From an uncultured Paracoccaceae bacterium (GTDB lineage Bacteria > Pseudomonadota > Alphaproteobacteria > Rhodobacterales > Rhodobacteraceae), in contig CANMTD010000002.1 in assembly GCA_947500775.1 (NCBI GenBank), positions 248,001-312,000 of the forward strand: a DNA stretch of 64,000 bases. The letters run 5' to 3'. The notes beneath the pieces were generated by a model. The model saw only the letters and a list, made by a program, of their open reading frames with translations. It was not told the origin of the DNA and searched no databases. How positions within the stretch are numbered: position 1 is the first letter of the stretch; each line of letters starts with the position of its first letter. This document shows, one piece after another, positions 16,034 through 25,370 of the stretch. The position numbers and the translations under genes were made by a program.

Positions 16034-17427
16034 CAGCCCTTGGGGCCGATCATGTTTTCGGGCCGCACGACGGCATCAAAGGTGGCCTCATCGACAAAGC
16101 CCAGGGCAATCGCCTCTTCCTTCAGGGTGGTGCCGTTTTTATGCGCGGTCTTGGCGACCGTGGTGGCGTTGTCATAGCCGATGGTCGGGGCCAGCGCGGT
16201 GACCAGCATCAGGCTTTCGCGCATCAGCTTGTCGATCCGCACCGTGTCGGCGCGCAGGCCGGTCACCAGATTGTCGGTGAACGCGCTGGCGCTGTCGCCC
16301 AAAAGCTGGATGGATTGCAGCACGTTATAGGCCATCATCGGCTTATAGACGTTCAGTTCGAAATGCCCCTGCGACCCGGCAAAGCCGACGGCGGCGTCAT
16401 TGCCCATGACATGGGCGCAGACCTGTGTCAGCGCCTCGCATTGCGTGGGGTTCACCTTGCCCGGCATGATCGAGCTGCCGGGTTCGTTTTCCGGCAGGAT
16501 CAGCTCGCCCAGACCGCAGCGCGGGCCCGAGCCCAGCAAGCGGATGTCATTGGCGATCTTGAACAGGCTGACGGCCACGGTTTTCAGCGCGCCCGAGATT
16601 TCGACCATCGCGTCATGGGCGGCCAGCGCTTCGAATTTATTGGGGGCGGTGACGAAGGGCAGGCCGGTGATTTCGGCCATATTGGCGGCGACCATCACAT
16701 CCCAGCCCTTGGTGGTGTTCAGCCCGGTGCCGACGGCGGTGCCGCCCTGCGCCAGTTCGTAAATCCGGCCCAAGGCGTCCTTGACCCGCGCGATGCCCAT
16801 GGCAACCTGATGGGCATAGCCGGAAAACTCCTGGCTGAGCGTCAGGGGCGTTGCGTCCTGGGTGTGGGTGCGGCCGATCTTGATGATCCCGTCGAATTCC
16901 TTGATCTTGGCGTCCAGCGCGAAATGCAGCTTGGCCAGACCGGGCAACAGCACGTTATGCGCGCTCATTGCGGTGGCGATATGCATGGCGGTGGGGAAGG
17001 TGTCGTTCGACGACTGGCCCATGTTGCAGTGATCGTTGGGGTGCACGGGGTCCTTGGACCCGATCTTGCCGCCCAGAATTTCGATGGCGCGGTTGGCGAT
17101 CACCTCGTTCGAATTCATGTTCGACTGGGTGCCGGACCCGGTCTGCCAGACGACCAGCGGAAAATTGTCGTCGAACTTGCCTTCGAAAACCTCGCCCGCG
17201 GCCTGAATGATGGCGTCGCCGCGTGTCGCGTCCAGATGGCCCAGCCGCACGTTGGCCTGCGCGCAGGCCTTCTTGATCACCCCAAGCGCGCGCACGATTG
17301 CGACGGGCTGCTTTTCCCAGCCGATGGGAAAGTTGAGGATCGACCGCTGGGTCTGTGCGCCCCAGTATTTATCGGCGGGAACCTCAAGCGGGCCGAAACT
17401 GTCGGTCTCGGTGCGGGTCTGGGTCAT
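16033..17427 (-). CDS. fumC: Class II fumarate hydratase
   Basis: The 464-residue enzyme interconverts fumarate and malate in the TCA cycle without an iron-sulfur cluster. It contains the fumarase/aspartase signature [20 protein letters not shown] with the catalytic serine loop, an N-terminal YWGAQTQRS motif, and [12 protein letters not shown]. The length is standard for FumC. It leads a three-gene unit with the DUF4169 and RHH genes. Confidence 0.97.
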   Translation of the reverse strand: MTQTRTETDSFGPLEVPADKYWGAQTQRSILNFPIGWEKQPVAIVRALGVIKKACAQANVRLGHLDATRGDAIIQAAGEVFEGKFDDNFPLVVWQTGSGTQSNMNSNEVIANRAIEILGGKIGSKDPVHPNDHCNMGQSSNDTFPTAMHIATAMSAHNVLLPGLAKLHFALDAKIKEFDGIIKIGRTHTQDATPLTLSQEFSGYAHQVAMGIARVKDALGRIYELAQGGTAVGTGLNTTKGWDVMVAANMAEITGLPFVTAPNKFEALAAHDAMVEISGALKTVAVSLFKIANDIRLLGSGPRCGLGELILPENEPGSSIMPGKVNPTQCEALTQVCAHVMGNDAAVGFAGSQGHFELNVYKPMMAYNVLQSIQLLGDSASAFTDNLVTGLRADTVRIDKLMRESLMLVTALAPTIGYDNATTVAKTAHKNGTTLKEEAIALGFVDEATFDAVVRPENMIGPKG

Positions 17428-17537
17428 TCAAGCTCTCCTCACGCATATGTCGGGATAGGCTATAAGCTGCGATGGGCTGCTTGACAATTGATCAGAGCTA
17501 AGCCGGTGAATGAAAACCGGTTTCCGGGCGGCCGGAC

Positions 17538-18005
17538 CTATTTGCGAAAGCTGTCCAGGCTGACAACTTCGGCCTCGACCGAGCTGTCTTCGGGTTCGGG
17601 CGGCGTATCCTCGCTCAGATCCTCGTCGTCCGGATCATCCTCATCGTCGCTGTCCTGGGTTTCGAACCGCAATCCGAATTCGACCGAGGGGTCCACAAAG
17701 GTGCGGATCGCATCATAGGGGATGAACAGCGGTTCGGGGCTGTCGCCAAAGTTCAGCGTGATCGCAAAGGCGTCGTCGCCGACCTCCAGACCGTCGAACC
17801 AATGCTGGACCACCACGGTCATTTCTTCGGCATAGCGGTCACGCAGCCAATCGGCGATGACCACATCGGGATGGCGCGTATCGAAGGTGATGAAAAAATG
17901 ATGATCGCCCGGCAAACCATTGTCGGCCACATCCTGCAGAACCTGTTTGATCAGGCCCCGCATGGCGGTGTGCATCAGATTGCCATAGTCAATCGAGCGC
18001 GACAT
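17538..18005 (-). CDS. sspB: SspB-family ClpXP adaptor
   Basis: The 155-residue protein starts MSRSIDYGNLMHTAMRGLIK and contains HHFFITFDTRHPDV, the N-terminal fold of alphaproteobacterial SspB. A highly acidic flexible linker (about 115-140) leads to a short C-terminal tail EVVSLDSFRK, the probable ClpX-docking motif. SspB delivers ssrA-tagged proteins to ClpXP. The ssrA gene itself lies about 2.3 kb away on the same strand. Confidence 0.92.
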   Translation of the reverse strand: MSRSIDYGNLMHTAMRGLIKQVLQDVADNGLPGDHHFFITFDTRHPDVVIADWLRDRYAEEMTVVVQHWFDGLEVGDDAFAITLNFGDSPEPLFIPYDAIRTFVDPSVEFGLRFETQDSDDEDDPDDEDLSEDTPPEPEDSSVEAEVVSLDSFRK

Positions 18006-18091
18006 TTTTTACCCCATAGCCAGCGTTGCCGTCAGCATAGGGGATTCGATGATTTATGAAAGAGGTCGGTCAAGCAAAGTGAGCGTCACAC

Positions 18092-19342
18092 TCAGATCGC
18101 CGTTGCAGCGACCCCCGCCAGCGCCATCAGCCCCAGTACCAGCGGCAGGTTCCAGCGCAGCCACAACAGCAGGACAGCGGCGATCAGCGACAGGCCGACA
18201 GCCGTTAAATCCACACTGTAAATATCTGGCATAATTAGGTTTATGGGACCTGCGGTCCAGAACCCGGTGTCGCGAAAGATCACATGGATCGCGAACCAGA
18301 TCGACAGGTTCAGGATCACGCCGACCACCGCCGCGGTGACGCAGTTCAGTGCGGCGGAAAGGCGCGGCTGCCCGGCCAGCCGGTCGATATAGGGGGCGCC
18401 CGCGAATATCCACAGAAAACAGGGCACGAAGGTCACCCACAGGGTCACCACGGCCGCCAGTACCGCCATGCCCAGCCCGCCGGTTTTGAACCCGGCCAGA
18501 AATCCCACGAATTCGGTGACCAGGATCAGGGGGCCGGGGGTGGTTTCGGCCAGACCCAGCCCATCCATCATCTCAGGCGTGCTCAGCCAGCCGAAATCGC
18601 CCACCACCGCCTGCGTCATATAGGCCAGCACCGCATAGGCGCCGCCAAAGGTGACGACCGCCAATGTGGAAAAGAACCCGGCCAGTTGCGCCAGAAATGG
18701 CGCCTCCAGCAGCCACAACAGCGCGACGGGACCCAGCCACAGCGTCGACCAGATCAGGATCGTGCGCAGGGTGCGTGGTTGGGTGGTGGTCGTGGGGGCA
18801 GGGGCGTCGCCCCCGGTGCTGGTCACGAACCCATAGGCCGCGGCCAGCGCGATGATCACCGGAAACGGCAGGCCAAGCGCGAATATCCCCAGAAAGGACA
18901 GCCCCGCAATTGCCCAACGGTCCGGGCTGCGCAGCGCCTTTTTCGACACTTTGATCAGCGCCTCGATCACGATGATCACCACCGTTGCCTTGACCCCCAG
19001 AAACAGCGCCTGCACCAGCGGGACCGCGCCGAAATAGGCATAGATCATGGCCAGCCCCAGCACCACGCAGGCGCCGGGCACAACGAACAGCAGCCCGGCC
19101 AGAACGCCACCGGGCACCCCGCGCAGCCGCCAGCCCGCATAGGTCGCCAGTTGCATCGCCTCGGGGCCGGGCAGCAACATGCAAAAGCTGAGCGCACGCA
19201 GGAACTGGTCTTCGCTCAGCCAGTCGCGCTGTTCCACCAGCTCGCGGTGCATCAGGGCGATCTGCGCCGCCGGACCGCCGAAGGACAACAGCCCGATCCG
19301 GCCAAAGATGCGCGTCAGCGCGCGGAAACTGTGATGCTGCAT
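18092..19342 (-). CDS. chrA: Chromate efflux transporter ChrA
   Basis: The 416-residue membrane protein has two CHR domains (long-chain ChrA), about 12 hydrophobic segments, and the signature FGRIGLLSFGGPAAQIALMH with MLLPGPEAMQLATYAGW. It should expel chromate, or act on related oxyanions. The ATG at 19342 is the family-like start (MQHHSFRALTRIFGRIG); an upstream ATG at 19417 lies inside the preceding gene. It starts 4 bp after that gene's stop, so the pair forms an operon. Confidence 0.92.
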   Translation of the reverse strand: MQHHSFRALTRIFGRIGLLSFGGPAAQIALMHRELVEQRDWLSEDQFLRALSFCMLLPGPEAMQLATYAGWRLRGVPGGVLAGLLFVVPGACVVLGLAMIYAYFGAVPLVQALFLGVKATVVIIVIEALIKVSKKALRSPDRWAIAGLSFLGIFALGLPFPVIIALAAAYGFVTSTGGDAPAPTTTTQPRTLRTILIWSTLWLGPVALLWLLEAPFLAQLAGFFSTLAVVTFGGAYAVLAYMTQAVVGDFGWLSTPEMMDGLGLAETTPGPLILVTEFVGFLAGFKTGGLGMAVLAAVVTLWVTFVPCFLWIFAGAPYIDRLAGQPRLSAALNCVTAAVVGVILNLSIWFAIHVIFRDTGFWTAGPINLIMPDIYSVDLTAVGLSLIAAVLLLWLRWNLPLVLGLMALAGVAATAI

Positions 19343-19346
19343 GATC

Positions 19347-20159
19347 TCAGCCCCGCCCGGTTGGCCAGTCGTGGGATTCGTCGAACCCGTCGCGCGCCCA
19401 GCGGTACAGCGCGTCATAGAGCGCCATACCAGCGATCAGCTGTTCCTGATCGTCGCGATACTGGCGCGACAGCCCGACCGACAGCGCCAGCAGGCCAGCC
19501 GCTTGCGGCGCCAGATCGTGCCGGTCGGTATCGGCCGCGCGCACGACCTGCGCCAGCCGCATCAGCGCATCGGTCTGCAGGCCGAATTCATCCAGCATGG
19601 TGTCGAAGGTGCAGCTGTCGCCGCGATGGCTCCAGAACACATCCTCGACATCGAAGGGGGTGGCGCCAAAGCGGTCGGCGACGCCCATCACCTCGGCCGG
19701 AGAAACGAACAGGAACCGCGCGCCCGGATCGACAAACCGGCGGATCAGCCACGGACAGGCGATCCGGTCGATCTTGGGCCGGTGGCGGGTGACCCACAGG
19801 GTGCCGCCGCCCACCGGGGCCGGGATGGCGCCCGCCGGAACGCAGGGCGCCTTGGCGGTATCGCGCCAGCCGTATTTGCCGCCCTGCAGATATTCGGCCT
19901 CGATCCCGTCGCCGCGCAGCCAGGCGACCAGACCCTGGCTCAGCTTGATGCCTTTCTGGCAGGTCACGACACAGGCGCGTCCCTGCAATCGGGCCATCAG
20001 GCCGGGGATATCGGTATGGGGGTGGCGAAACGATCCGGGGATCAGATAGGGGTCTTCGGCGAAATCGGGATCGATCGAGATATCGACGATCACCGGCGCC
20101 TCGGGTGTGCCGATCAGGCGCAGAAGCTGGGAAACGGTGATTTCGTTCGGGGCAGCCAT
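19347..20159 (-). CDS. Rhodanese/chromate-resistance fusion protein
   Basis: The 270-residue protein joins an N-terminal rhodanese domain (about 5-105, with ACVVTCQKGIKLSQG carrying the presumed active-site Cys) to a chromate-resistance (ChrB-like) domain. The latter shows VTRHRPKIDRIACPWLIRRF and WSHRGDSCTFDTMLDEFGL. This matches the family labelled sulfurtransferase/chromate resistance protein and sits directly before chrA. The ATG at 20159 is preferred because AAGGA is 8 nt upstream; the ATG at 20168 overlaps that sequence. It could also be a sensor or regulator. Confidence 0.85.
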   Translation of the reverse strand: MAAPNEITVSQLLRLIGTPEAPVIVDISIDPDFAEDPYLIPGSFRHPHTDIPGLMARLQGRACVVTCQKGIKLSQGLVAWLRGDGIEAEYLQGGKYGWRDTAKAPCVPAGAIPAPVGGGTLWVTRHRPKIDRIACPWLIRRFVDPGARFLFVSPAEVMGVADRFGATPFDVEDVFWSHRGDSCTFDTMLDEFGLQTDALMRLAQVVRAADTDRHDLAPQAAGLLALSVGLSRQYRDDQEQLIAGMALYDALYRWARDGFDESHDWPTGRG

Positions 20160-20336
20160 GGCATGCATCCTTGTCTTGCGGAAACATGCGAACCTCTGGC
20201 TGGCGCCTCACGGGGCGTTCGCGTTCATCCCCATGGGCCATAATGATCAGGCGGGGCCGGTCAGGTCAAGATCGTGGGGGGATGAAAGTGCAGGCTTCTG
20301 TTGCCAGGTGCCTGCGAACCCCGCCAAGGCCTGCAA

Positions 20337-20602
20337 AGGCCAGGGACTTAAGTTTTCGATTTCTCGAACTGCTTACGCAGCCAGAGCAACCGGAGCACGA
20401 TTGTCATTTGCAATTGTACTTGTCGGGCCGATACGGTGGCACCCCGCCGAAACAAAGCTAACCCCTTTAGACGTTCGTCGATCCTGTTTCGACCCCATGA
20501 TCCCCAAATGAAGGATATTTGGTGGAGTCGCCGGGTACCGCCCCCGGGTCCGATCCGCGTATTACGAGCGCGTTTATGTCCATAGTCCCGAAGGACATTC
20601 CG
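20337..20602 (-). ncRNA. ssrA: Two-piece (circularly permuted) tmRNA
   Basis: On the minus strand the acceptor piece comes first and ends CCGGCGACTCCACCA (CCA at 20520). After a 23-nt spacer the coding piece starts GGGGTCGAAACAGGATCGACG (20496). The 5' GGGGTCG pairs with CGACTCC and gives the G-U third pair that marks alanine tRNA-like domains. The tag frame (20411-20373) reads A-NDNRAPVALAA-stop. A UUCG-capped hairpin lies at the acceptor 5' side. Gene order acceptor then coding is the alphaproteobacterial permuted form. Outer ends are approximate. Confidence 0.93.
20373..20411 (-). other. tmRNA proteolysis-tag reading frame
   Basis: The resume codon GCA at 20411-20409 is followed by codons for NDNRAPVALAA and a TAA stop at 20375-20373. 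The tag ends in the LAA degron recognised by ClpXP/SspB systems. Confidence 0.92.
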
Positions 20603-21106
20603 AATATATGGGGGCATGGGGCAGGTTTCAAGCGGCAAAGGGGCGGGCCCGCGCCAAATCTGACGCGCCGATGCATCCGGACGGGCGCGGGCGGTGTTAC
20701 ATGTTTTCTTGCAGGTCTTTAAAGGTTCTGGAGGGGGGAGTTTAAAGTCTTGGGGGGTGTTTGGGGCTTGAAAGATGAGGTGTTTGGGGCGCTAGTGGGG
20801 GTGCCCGGCCCGATGCTGCCGCTCAACTTCGCGGCGATTGCTGCGGTCGCGGCAAGTCATTCCGGCCGTTCGCTGTCACCGCGAAGTCTTGGACCGAAGG
20901 GGCGACCGCAGTGCGGACATACCATTAATTCGCTGTAGTGGCGTCAAAGTCCGCTTTATTCTCCATGGTCATCGACTGTCTACCAAGTTGGTCGCCACTC
21001 GGCGGGCTGATGCTGCCACGCTCAACGCACAACAATGCACCACCCTTTTCGCCAGTTTGAAGGTGGAAGTTGTGGTTGGCATTCGGCTTCGCCCTACATA
21101 TAGTTC
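20603..21106. other. Gene-free, probably decayed stretch beside ssrA
   Basis: About 500 bp lie between the tmRNA acceptor piece and the nuclease-like gene. Short frames here lack codon bias or recognisable domains. Two TTTAAAG-type repeats occur near 20720-20745. The sequence may hold the ssrA promoter (near 20603-20660) and remnants of an integrated element, but nothing can be named. Confidence 0.5.
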
Positions 21107-22423
21107 GTGACAAGAAATCACACACAATACGGATTTATGATGCGAAGCCACAATTCAGGGTCAAATGATCTGCTTTTCAACCAAGGGGACTGGCACGCTA
21201 CGCAAGATGGTTGGAAGAAGCAGATGGTATCTGCGATTGAGGCCATGGATGGGGACGAACTCCTGAATACTTCGACAACTGACTTGGCCCGTTACTACGC
21301 GGACCAATACGCTTTCGAGGCGCCGACCATTCATCCAGACGATCTTGTGGTGGATCAACGTGAAACCCAAATCGACGTCAGCCACGATAGGAACCGATTG
21401 ATACACGACCGCTCGCGCCCTCTCTACATGACCGGCACGGCACTGGACGTTGAGATTCCTTACTCTGGCAACAAGCTTGGCTTCGACATACAGCCTACGA
21501 CATGGAGCACAGGAAAGCCGCGCGGCACCGTTGCTGCGAATGTTATTAAGTTCACCATTTCCGGCACAGACCTGACGCAAGACAGTGTGAAAAGCGAAAT
21601 CGAAAGACGCACTGCTGGACTGAACGAACACCTTGAGTGGTTGCGCAACGATGCTCGCGGCTACAATGCTGGGCTTGAAGCACTTGCGACACAAACCATT
21701 GAACGGCGTAAAGAAAAACTCCTAAAAGATAAGTCTTTGGTGACAGGCTTGGGCTTCAAAATGAAGCAACGCCCCGGTGCCGCTGAAACCTATGCTGCTC
21801 CGCAGGTGCGGAGGAAAATCCGCCCGGCTACGCCGAAACCTTCTGCTTCGCGCGCTCCCTACAAGCCTGAACCGACGCTTAGCGTCGAAGACTACGAGCA
21901 CATACTGACGGTGCTTGAGAACATGGTTAGCGTCATGGAACAAAGCCCCGGTGCTTTCCGTGAAATTGACGAAGAAAGCCTTCGGACGCATTTTCTTGTT
22001 CAGTTAAATGGTCACTACTTCGGAGATGCCTCCGGAGAAACCTTCAATTACGAGGGCAAAACCGACATTCTAATCAAGGCCGATGGGCGAAACATCTTCA
22101 TCGGCGAATGCAAGTTCTGGACCGGTGAGAAAGCGTATCTCGAAGCGTTGGACCAAGTGCTTTCCTATTTGAGCTGGCGCGACACGAAGGCCGCAGTGCT
22201 AATATTTAGTCGAAATAAAGACTTCACCGGCGTTCTAGAGAAGATTTACAGCAGCACGCCGAACCACGCAAACTTCAAAAAGCTGCTAAAGCAACGTTCC
22301 GAAAGTAGCCGGACCTACCTTTTCGGCCACAAAGACGACCCCAACCGCGAAATTTCCATCACGGTTCAAGCCTACAACGTGCCGGAGCGTATCGAGCCGC
22401 GTATTCGGCCGCTCGGACGGTAG
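21107..22423 (+). CDS. PD-(D/E)XK nuclease-like protein of unknown function
   Basis: The 438-residue protein has a visibly lower GC content than its neighbours. The N-terminal two-thirds match nothing I know; it includes a possible coiled coil at about 165-210 (EIERRTAGLNEHLEWLRNDA). The C-terminal domain (about 265-420) shows a restriction-endonuclease-like core: a conserved helix, then GKTDILIK with Asp320 and FIGECKFW with Glu334 and Lys336, then YLEALDQVLSYLSWRDTKAA. This is the D-x14-E-x-K active-site pattern. The start is GTG 21107 or ATG 21137. A defence or DNA-processing role is inference. Confidence 0.75.
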   Translation: MTRNHTQYGFMMRSHNSGSNDLLFNQGDWHATQDGWKKQMVSAIEAMDGDELLNTSTTDLARYYADQYAFEAPTIHPDDLVVDQRETQIDVSHDRNRLIHDRSRPLYMTGTALDVEIPYSGNKLGFDIQPTTWSTGKPRGTVAANVIKFTISGTDLTQDSVKSEIERRTAGLNEHLEWLRNDARGYNAGLEALATQTIERRKEKLLKDKSLVTGLGFKMKQRPGAAETYAAPQVRRKIRPATPKPSASRAPYKPEPTLSVEDYEHILTVLENMVSVMEQSPGAFREIDEESLRTHFLVQLNGHYFGDASGETFNYEGKTDILIKADGRNIFIGECKFWTGEKAYLEALDQVLSYLSWRDTKAAVLIFSRNKDFTGVLEKIYSSTPNHANFKKLLKQRSESSRTYLFGHKDDPNREISITVQAYNVPERIEPRIRPLGR

Positions 22424-22625
22424 AAAATGCCGCGCAATCGGCACGGCAAGGTGCAGATGGTTGACTGCAAATGACGATATGGTTCAAGGCTTTCGTCCGA
22501 TGGGCTCAAAGCGTTCATGTGTTGCCGCATCGGCTCGCCGGAAGCTGCGGGCCCAAGACGTCTGCTTTTGCGGATTGGTCCAAAGCATCTCGCCTCCGCG
22601 GCGAAAGACCGGAATCCGCCCAGAC

Positions 22626-24095
22626 CTACTCCGCCGCCTTCAACTCGAACCCGTCGGCGATCATGTCGGCGGGGGCGACCGGGTATTCGCCGGAGAAGCA
22701 GGCGTCGCAGTATTTCGGGGCTTTGGGGTCGCGGCCGGCGGCTTCGCCCACGGCGCGGTAGAGGCCGTCGAGCGAGATGAATTTCAGGCTGTCGACGGCC
22801 AAATGGTCGCGCATTTCCTCTTCGGACATGGTGGCGGCCAGCAGCTTTTCGCGTTTGGGGGTATCGACGCCGTAGAAACAGGGCCATGCGGTGGGGGGGC
22901 TGGCGATACGGAAATGCACCTCGGCCGCGCCCGCATCCAGAATCATCTCCTTGATCTTGCGGCTGGTGGTGCCGCGCACGACGGAATCGTCGACCAGGAT
23001 CACCCGCTTGCCCTTGATCAGCGCGCGGTTGACGTTCAGTTTCAGCCGCACGCCCATATTGCGGATCTGTTCGGTGGGCTCGATGAAGGTGCGGCCCATG
23101 TACTGGTTGCGGATGATGCCCATGGCATAGGGGATGCCGGATTCCTGGCTGAAGCCGATCGCCGCGGGCGTGCCGCTGTCGGGCACGGGGCAGACCAGGT
23201 CAGCCTCGACCGGGGCCTCTTTGGCCAGTTCCACGCCGATCTGGCGGCGGGTTTCATAGACCGAGCGGCCGCCCTGAATGCTGTCGGGGCGCGAGAAATA
23301 GACATGTTCGAAGATGCAGAACCGCGAGGCGCGCTTTTCGAAGGGATGAAAGCTTTCGACGCCGCCGTTTTCGGTGATGACGACCATTTCGCCGGGTTCA
23401 ACCTCGCGGATGAATTCGGCGCCGATGATGTCCAGCGCGCAGGTTTCCGAGCTCAGCGCCCAGCCGTTGTCGCCGATCCGGCCCAGCACCAGCGGCCGCA
23501 CGCCCAGCGGGTCGCGCACGCCGATCAGTTTGGTGCGGGTCATGGCCACGATGGAAAAGGCACCTTCGACCCGGCGCAGCGCGTCTTTCATCCGTTCGGG
23601 GATGTTGCGTTGCAGGCTGCGGGCCATCAGGTGGATGATGCATTCGCTGTCGGAGGAGCTTTGGAAGATCGAGCCGCGCTCGATCAGCTCGCGCCGCAGG
23701 GCGTTGGCATTGGTGATGTTGCCGTTATGGGCAATCGCCGCGCCGCCCATGGAAAATTCGCCAAAGAAGGGCTGGACGTCGCGGATCTGGGTCTGGCCCT
23801 TGGAGCCGGCGGTGGAATAGCGCACGTGGCCGATGCTGAGGCTGCCGGGCAGGGTTTCCATCAGGCTGGCCTTGGTGAAATTGTCGCGGACATAGCCGAA
23901 GCGGCGGGCCGAGTTGAACCCGGGGCCGGGGGCATAGGACACGATGCCGCCCGCCTCTTGCCCGCGGTGTTGCAGCGCGTGCAGGCCAAGGGCCACGAAG
24001 TTGGCCGCGTCGGTCACACCGACAACGCCAAATACGCCGCATTCCTCTTTCAGTTTATCGTCGTCGAACGGGTGGCTGGGGGGCATCTCGCGCAT
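22626..24095 (-). CDS. purF: Amidophosphoribosyltransferase
   Basis: The 489-residue enzyme commits PRPP to purine synthesis. The N-terminal nucleophile is Cys19 in KLKEECGVFGVVG, exposed after removal of a short propeptide as in the Bacillus-type enzyme. LHALQHRGQEAGGI, the PRPP loop region ILVDDSVVRGTTSRK, and C-terminal cysteines (WPCFYGVDTP, YCDACFSGEYP) that fit iron-sulfur cluster ligands are present. Gene order purF, (hypothetical), cvpA, radA resembles the common alphaproteobacterial radA-cvpA-purF arrangement with one gene inserted. Confidence 0.96.
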   Translation of the reverse strand: MREMPPSHPFDDDKLKEECGVFGVVGVTDAANFVALGLHALQHRGQEAGGIVSYAPGPGFNSARRFGYVRDNFTKASLMETLPGSLSIGHVRYSTAGSKGQTQIRDVQPFFGEFSMGGAAIAHNGNITNANALRRELIERGSIFQSSSDSECIIHLMARSLQRNIPERMKDALRRVEGAFSIVAMTRTKLIGVRDPLGVRPLVLGRIGDNGWALSSETCALDIIGAEFIREVEPGEMVVITENGGVESFHPFEKRASRFCIFEHVYFSRPDSIQGGRSVYETRRQIGVELAKEAPVEADLVCPVPDSGTPAAIGFSQESGIPYAMGIIRNQYMGRTFIEPTEQIRNMGVRLKLNVNRALIKGKRVILVDDSVVRGTTSRKIKEMILDAGAAEVHFRIASPPTAWPCFYGVDTPKREKLLAATMSEEEMRDHLAVDSLKFISLDGLYRAVGEAAGRDPKAPKYCDACFSGEYPVAPADMIADGFELKAAE

Positions 24096-24338
24096 GTCTG
24101 CGGGGTTCCGAATCCAATGGGTCAGGATGGCCCCTACTTAGGGGTTCTGAACGCGGCTGTCACCAGTCGGTGTCACGAAACGATCATAAAACCCGAAATA
24201 GCGGCGGGCCAAACGTATAGTCCCCCACGGCTTTGGCCCAATTTTCCGGTTGTCGGCCACCAGCCCACGCTCTGTATCGGCCGGATCAGTGGCCTAGCCT
24301 AAGGTCAGTGGCATTCCGGTGGTATTCAGTTGCCAATC

Positions 24339-25022
24339 TTAAGTGATCGGCGCCAGAAGCCAGGATGTGATTAAGATTTTTGGTCCCAAGCTATCATCCG
24401 AAGCAATCGTGGCACTGTCCAGTCTGCGGATGGAATTCCAGTCACCATGGCTTGCTTCGATCAAGAAAGATCCTGAACCGAACAGGTTAGGCAGACCATC
24501 TTTGACTTGCACATCTGAGAAGACAGCACCAAGTGCGCTTGTCGCAGCGTTACCATCGACGTGCTGTTCAGTATTGATCGAGCAATCCAGACGTGCAGTC
24601 GCGTCATTTGCAAAGGCGGGCATGGGGTCTGGCCATGATCCTTGCAGCGTCAATTGCGGGTCGAGGAGATCTGCAAAGGACTTGGATGACGTCATGCCCC
24701 GATATCCGGGCGTCCGTAGCAAAAGAACGCTTTCGTGGCCGATGCGATTGCACTGTGCCCACAGTTTATACCCGTCAACGGATGTGCGAAAAGTCACGGC
24801 CCAATACATCGGGTCATCATGCCCATCGGGCATGTCGTTGGGGCCGAAAGATTGATCGAACACCACTGGTTCTGAAAAGGACCCCATGACATGATCCATG
24901 AACTCTTCGAGGTCTGTTTCGGGTCTGTCCGCCAGGTGGATGGCGATGTCGACCAGCGGGTCAGCCATGGCCGCCCCAGGCCAGATCGAACTGATCATGC
25001 AAAAAATGAACGCGTATTTCAT
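24339..25022 (-). CDS. Hypothetical exported protein
   Basis: The 227-residue protein has a Sec signal peptide (MKYAFIFCMISSIWPGAAMA, cleavage about residue 20) and three cysteines in the mature part. The mature chain has YWAVTFRTSVDGYKLWAQC and an Asp/Ser-rich C-terminal half. No domain is recognised. It sits between purF and cvpA, interrupting a usually close pair, and its base composition is lower in GC than those neighbours, so recent insertion is plausible. Confidence 0.6.
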   Translation of the reverse strand: MKYAFIFCMISSIWPGAAMADPLVDIAIHLADRPETDLEEFMDHVMGSFSEPVVFDQSFGPNDMPDGHDDPMYWAVTFRTSVDGYKLWAQCNRIGHESVLLLRTPGYRGMTSSKSFADLLDPQLTLQGSWPDPMPAFANDATARLDCSINTEQHVDGNAATSALGAVFSDVQVKDGLPNLFGSGSFLIEASHGDWNSIRRLDSATIASDDSLGPKILITSWLLAPIT

Positions 25023-25370
25023 GGCGTGATTTCGATGCCTTTTGTGTACTACCGAGGCCCCCAGAAGGTTGGTGGACCCGCGAAAAATCTTTTTGCCGAC
25101 ATTCCAACAATTTCATCCAGCTTGTCAGCGAGATTGCATGATTTTGCCTGCTCATCAAATGTGCCGAACCCCGCGCTGCGCCTGCACAAGGTGCATGTAT
25201 GCGCGCGTCTCCATAAAGGCCCAGTTTGTCGGCAGAGCCGACATTGGGTCAGGTTTGCGCGGGGGTGGGCAATGTTTGCACGGGGGATAATATGGTCTGA
25301 CAGATCAGCCCCCATGGGTTCAGAATGTCTCTGTCCCCGGTCCGTGTTGCCGGACGTTTCACGCCAAGGC
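25023..25370. other. Gene-free stretch between cvpA and the exported protein
   Basis: About 350 bp contain only short reading frames with poor codon use. A perfect GTCGGC-AGA-GCCGAC hairpin lies near 25229. It presumably holds the promoter of the exported-protein gene; no specific element is identified. Confidence 0.5.

Noticed and set aside
17481-17496. TTGACAATTGATCA as an FNR-like site upstream of fumC
   Set aside because: The second half is not ATCAA or TCAA at the correct spacing, so it does not fit the consensus.
20348-20676. Short minus-strand ORFs of 69-96 residues in the tmRNA region
   Set aside because: They run through both tmRNA pieces and their products have no domain features; the RNA explains the sequence better.
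20830-20940. Possible gene remnant with CCGGCCGTTCGCTG-type sequence
   Set aside because: It looks like common Rhodobacterales intergenic debris, but no protein family could be identified, so no pseudogene call is made.
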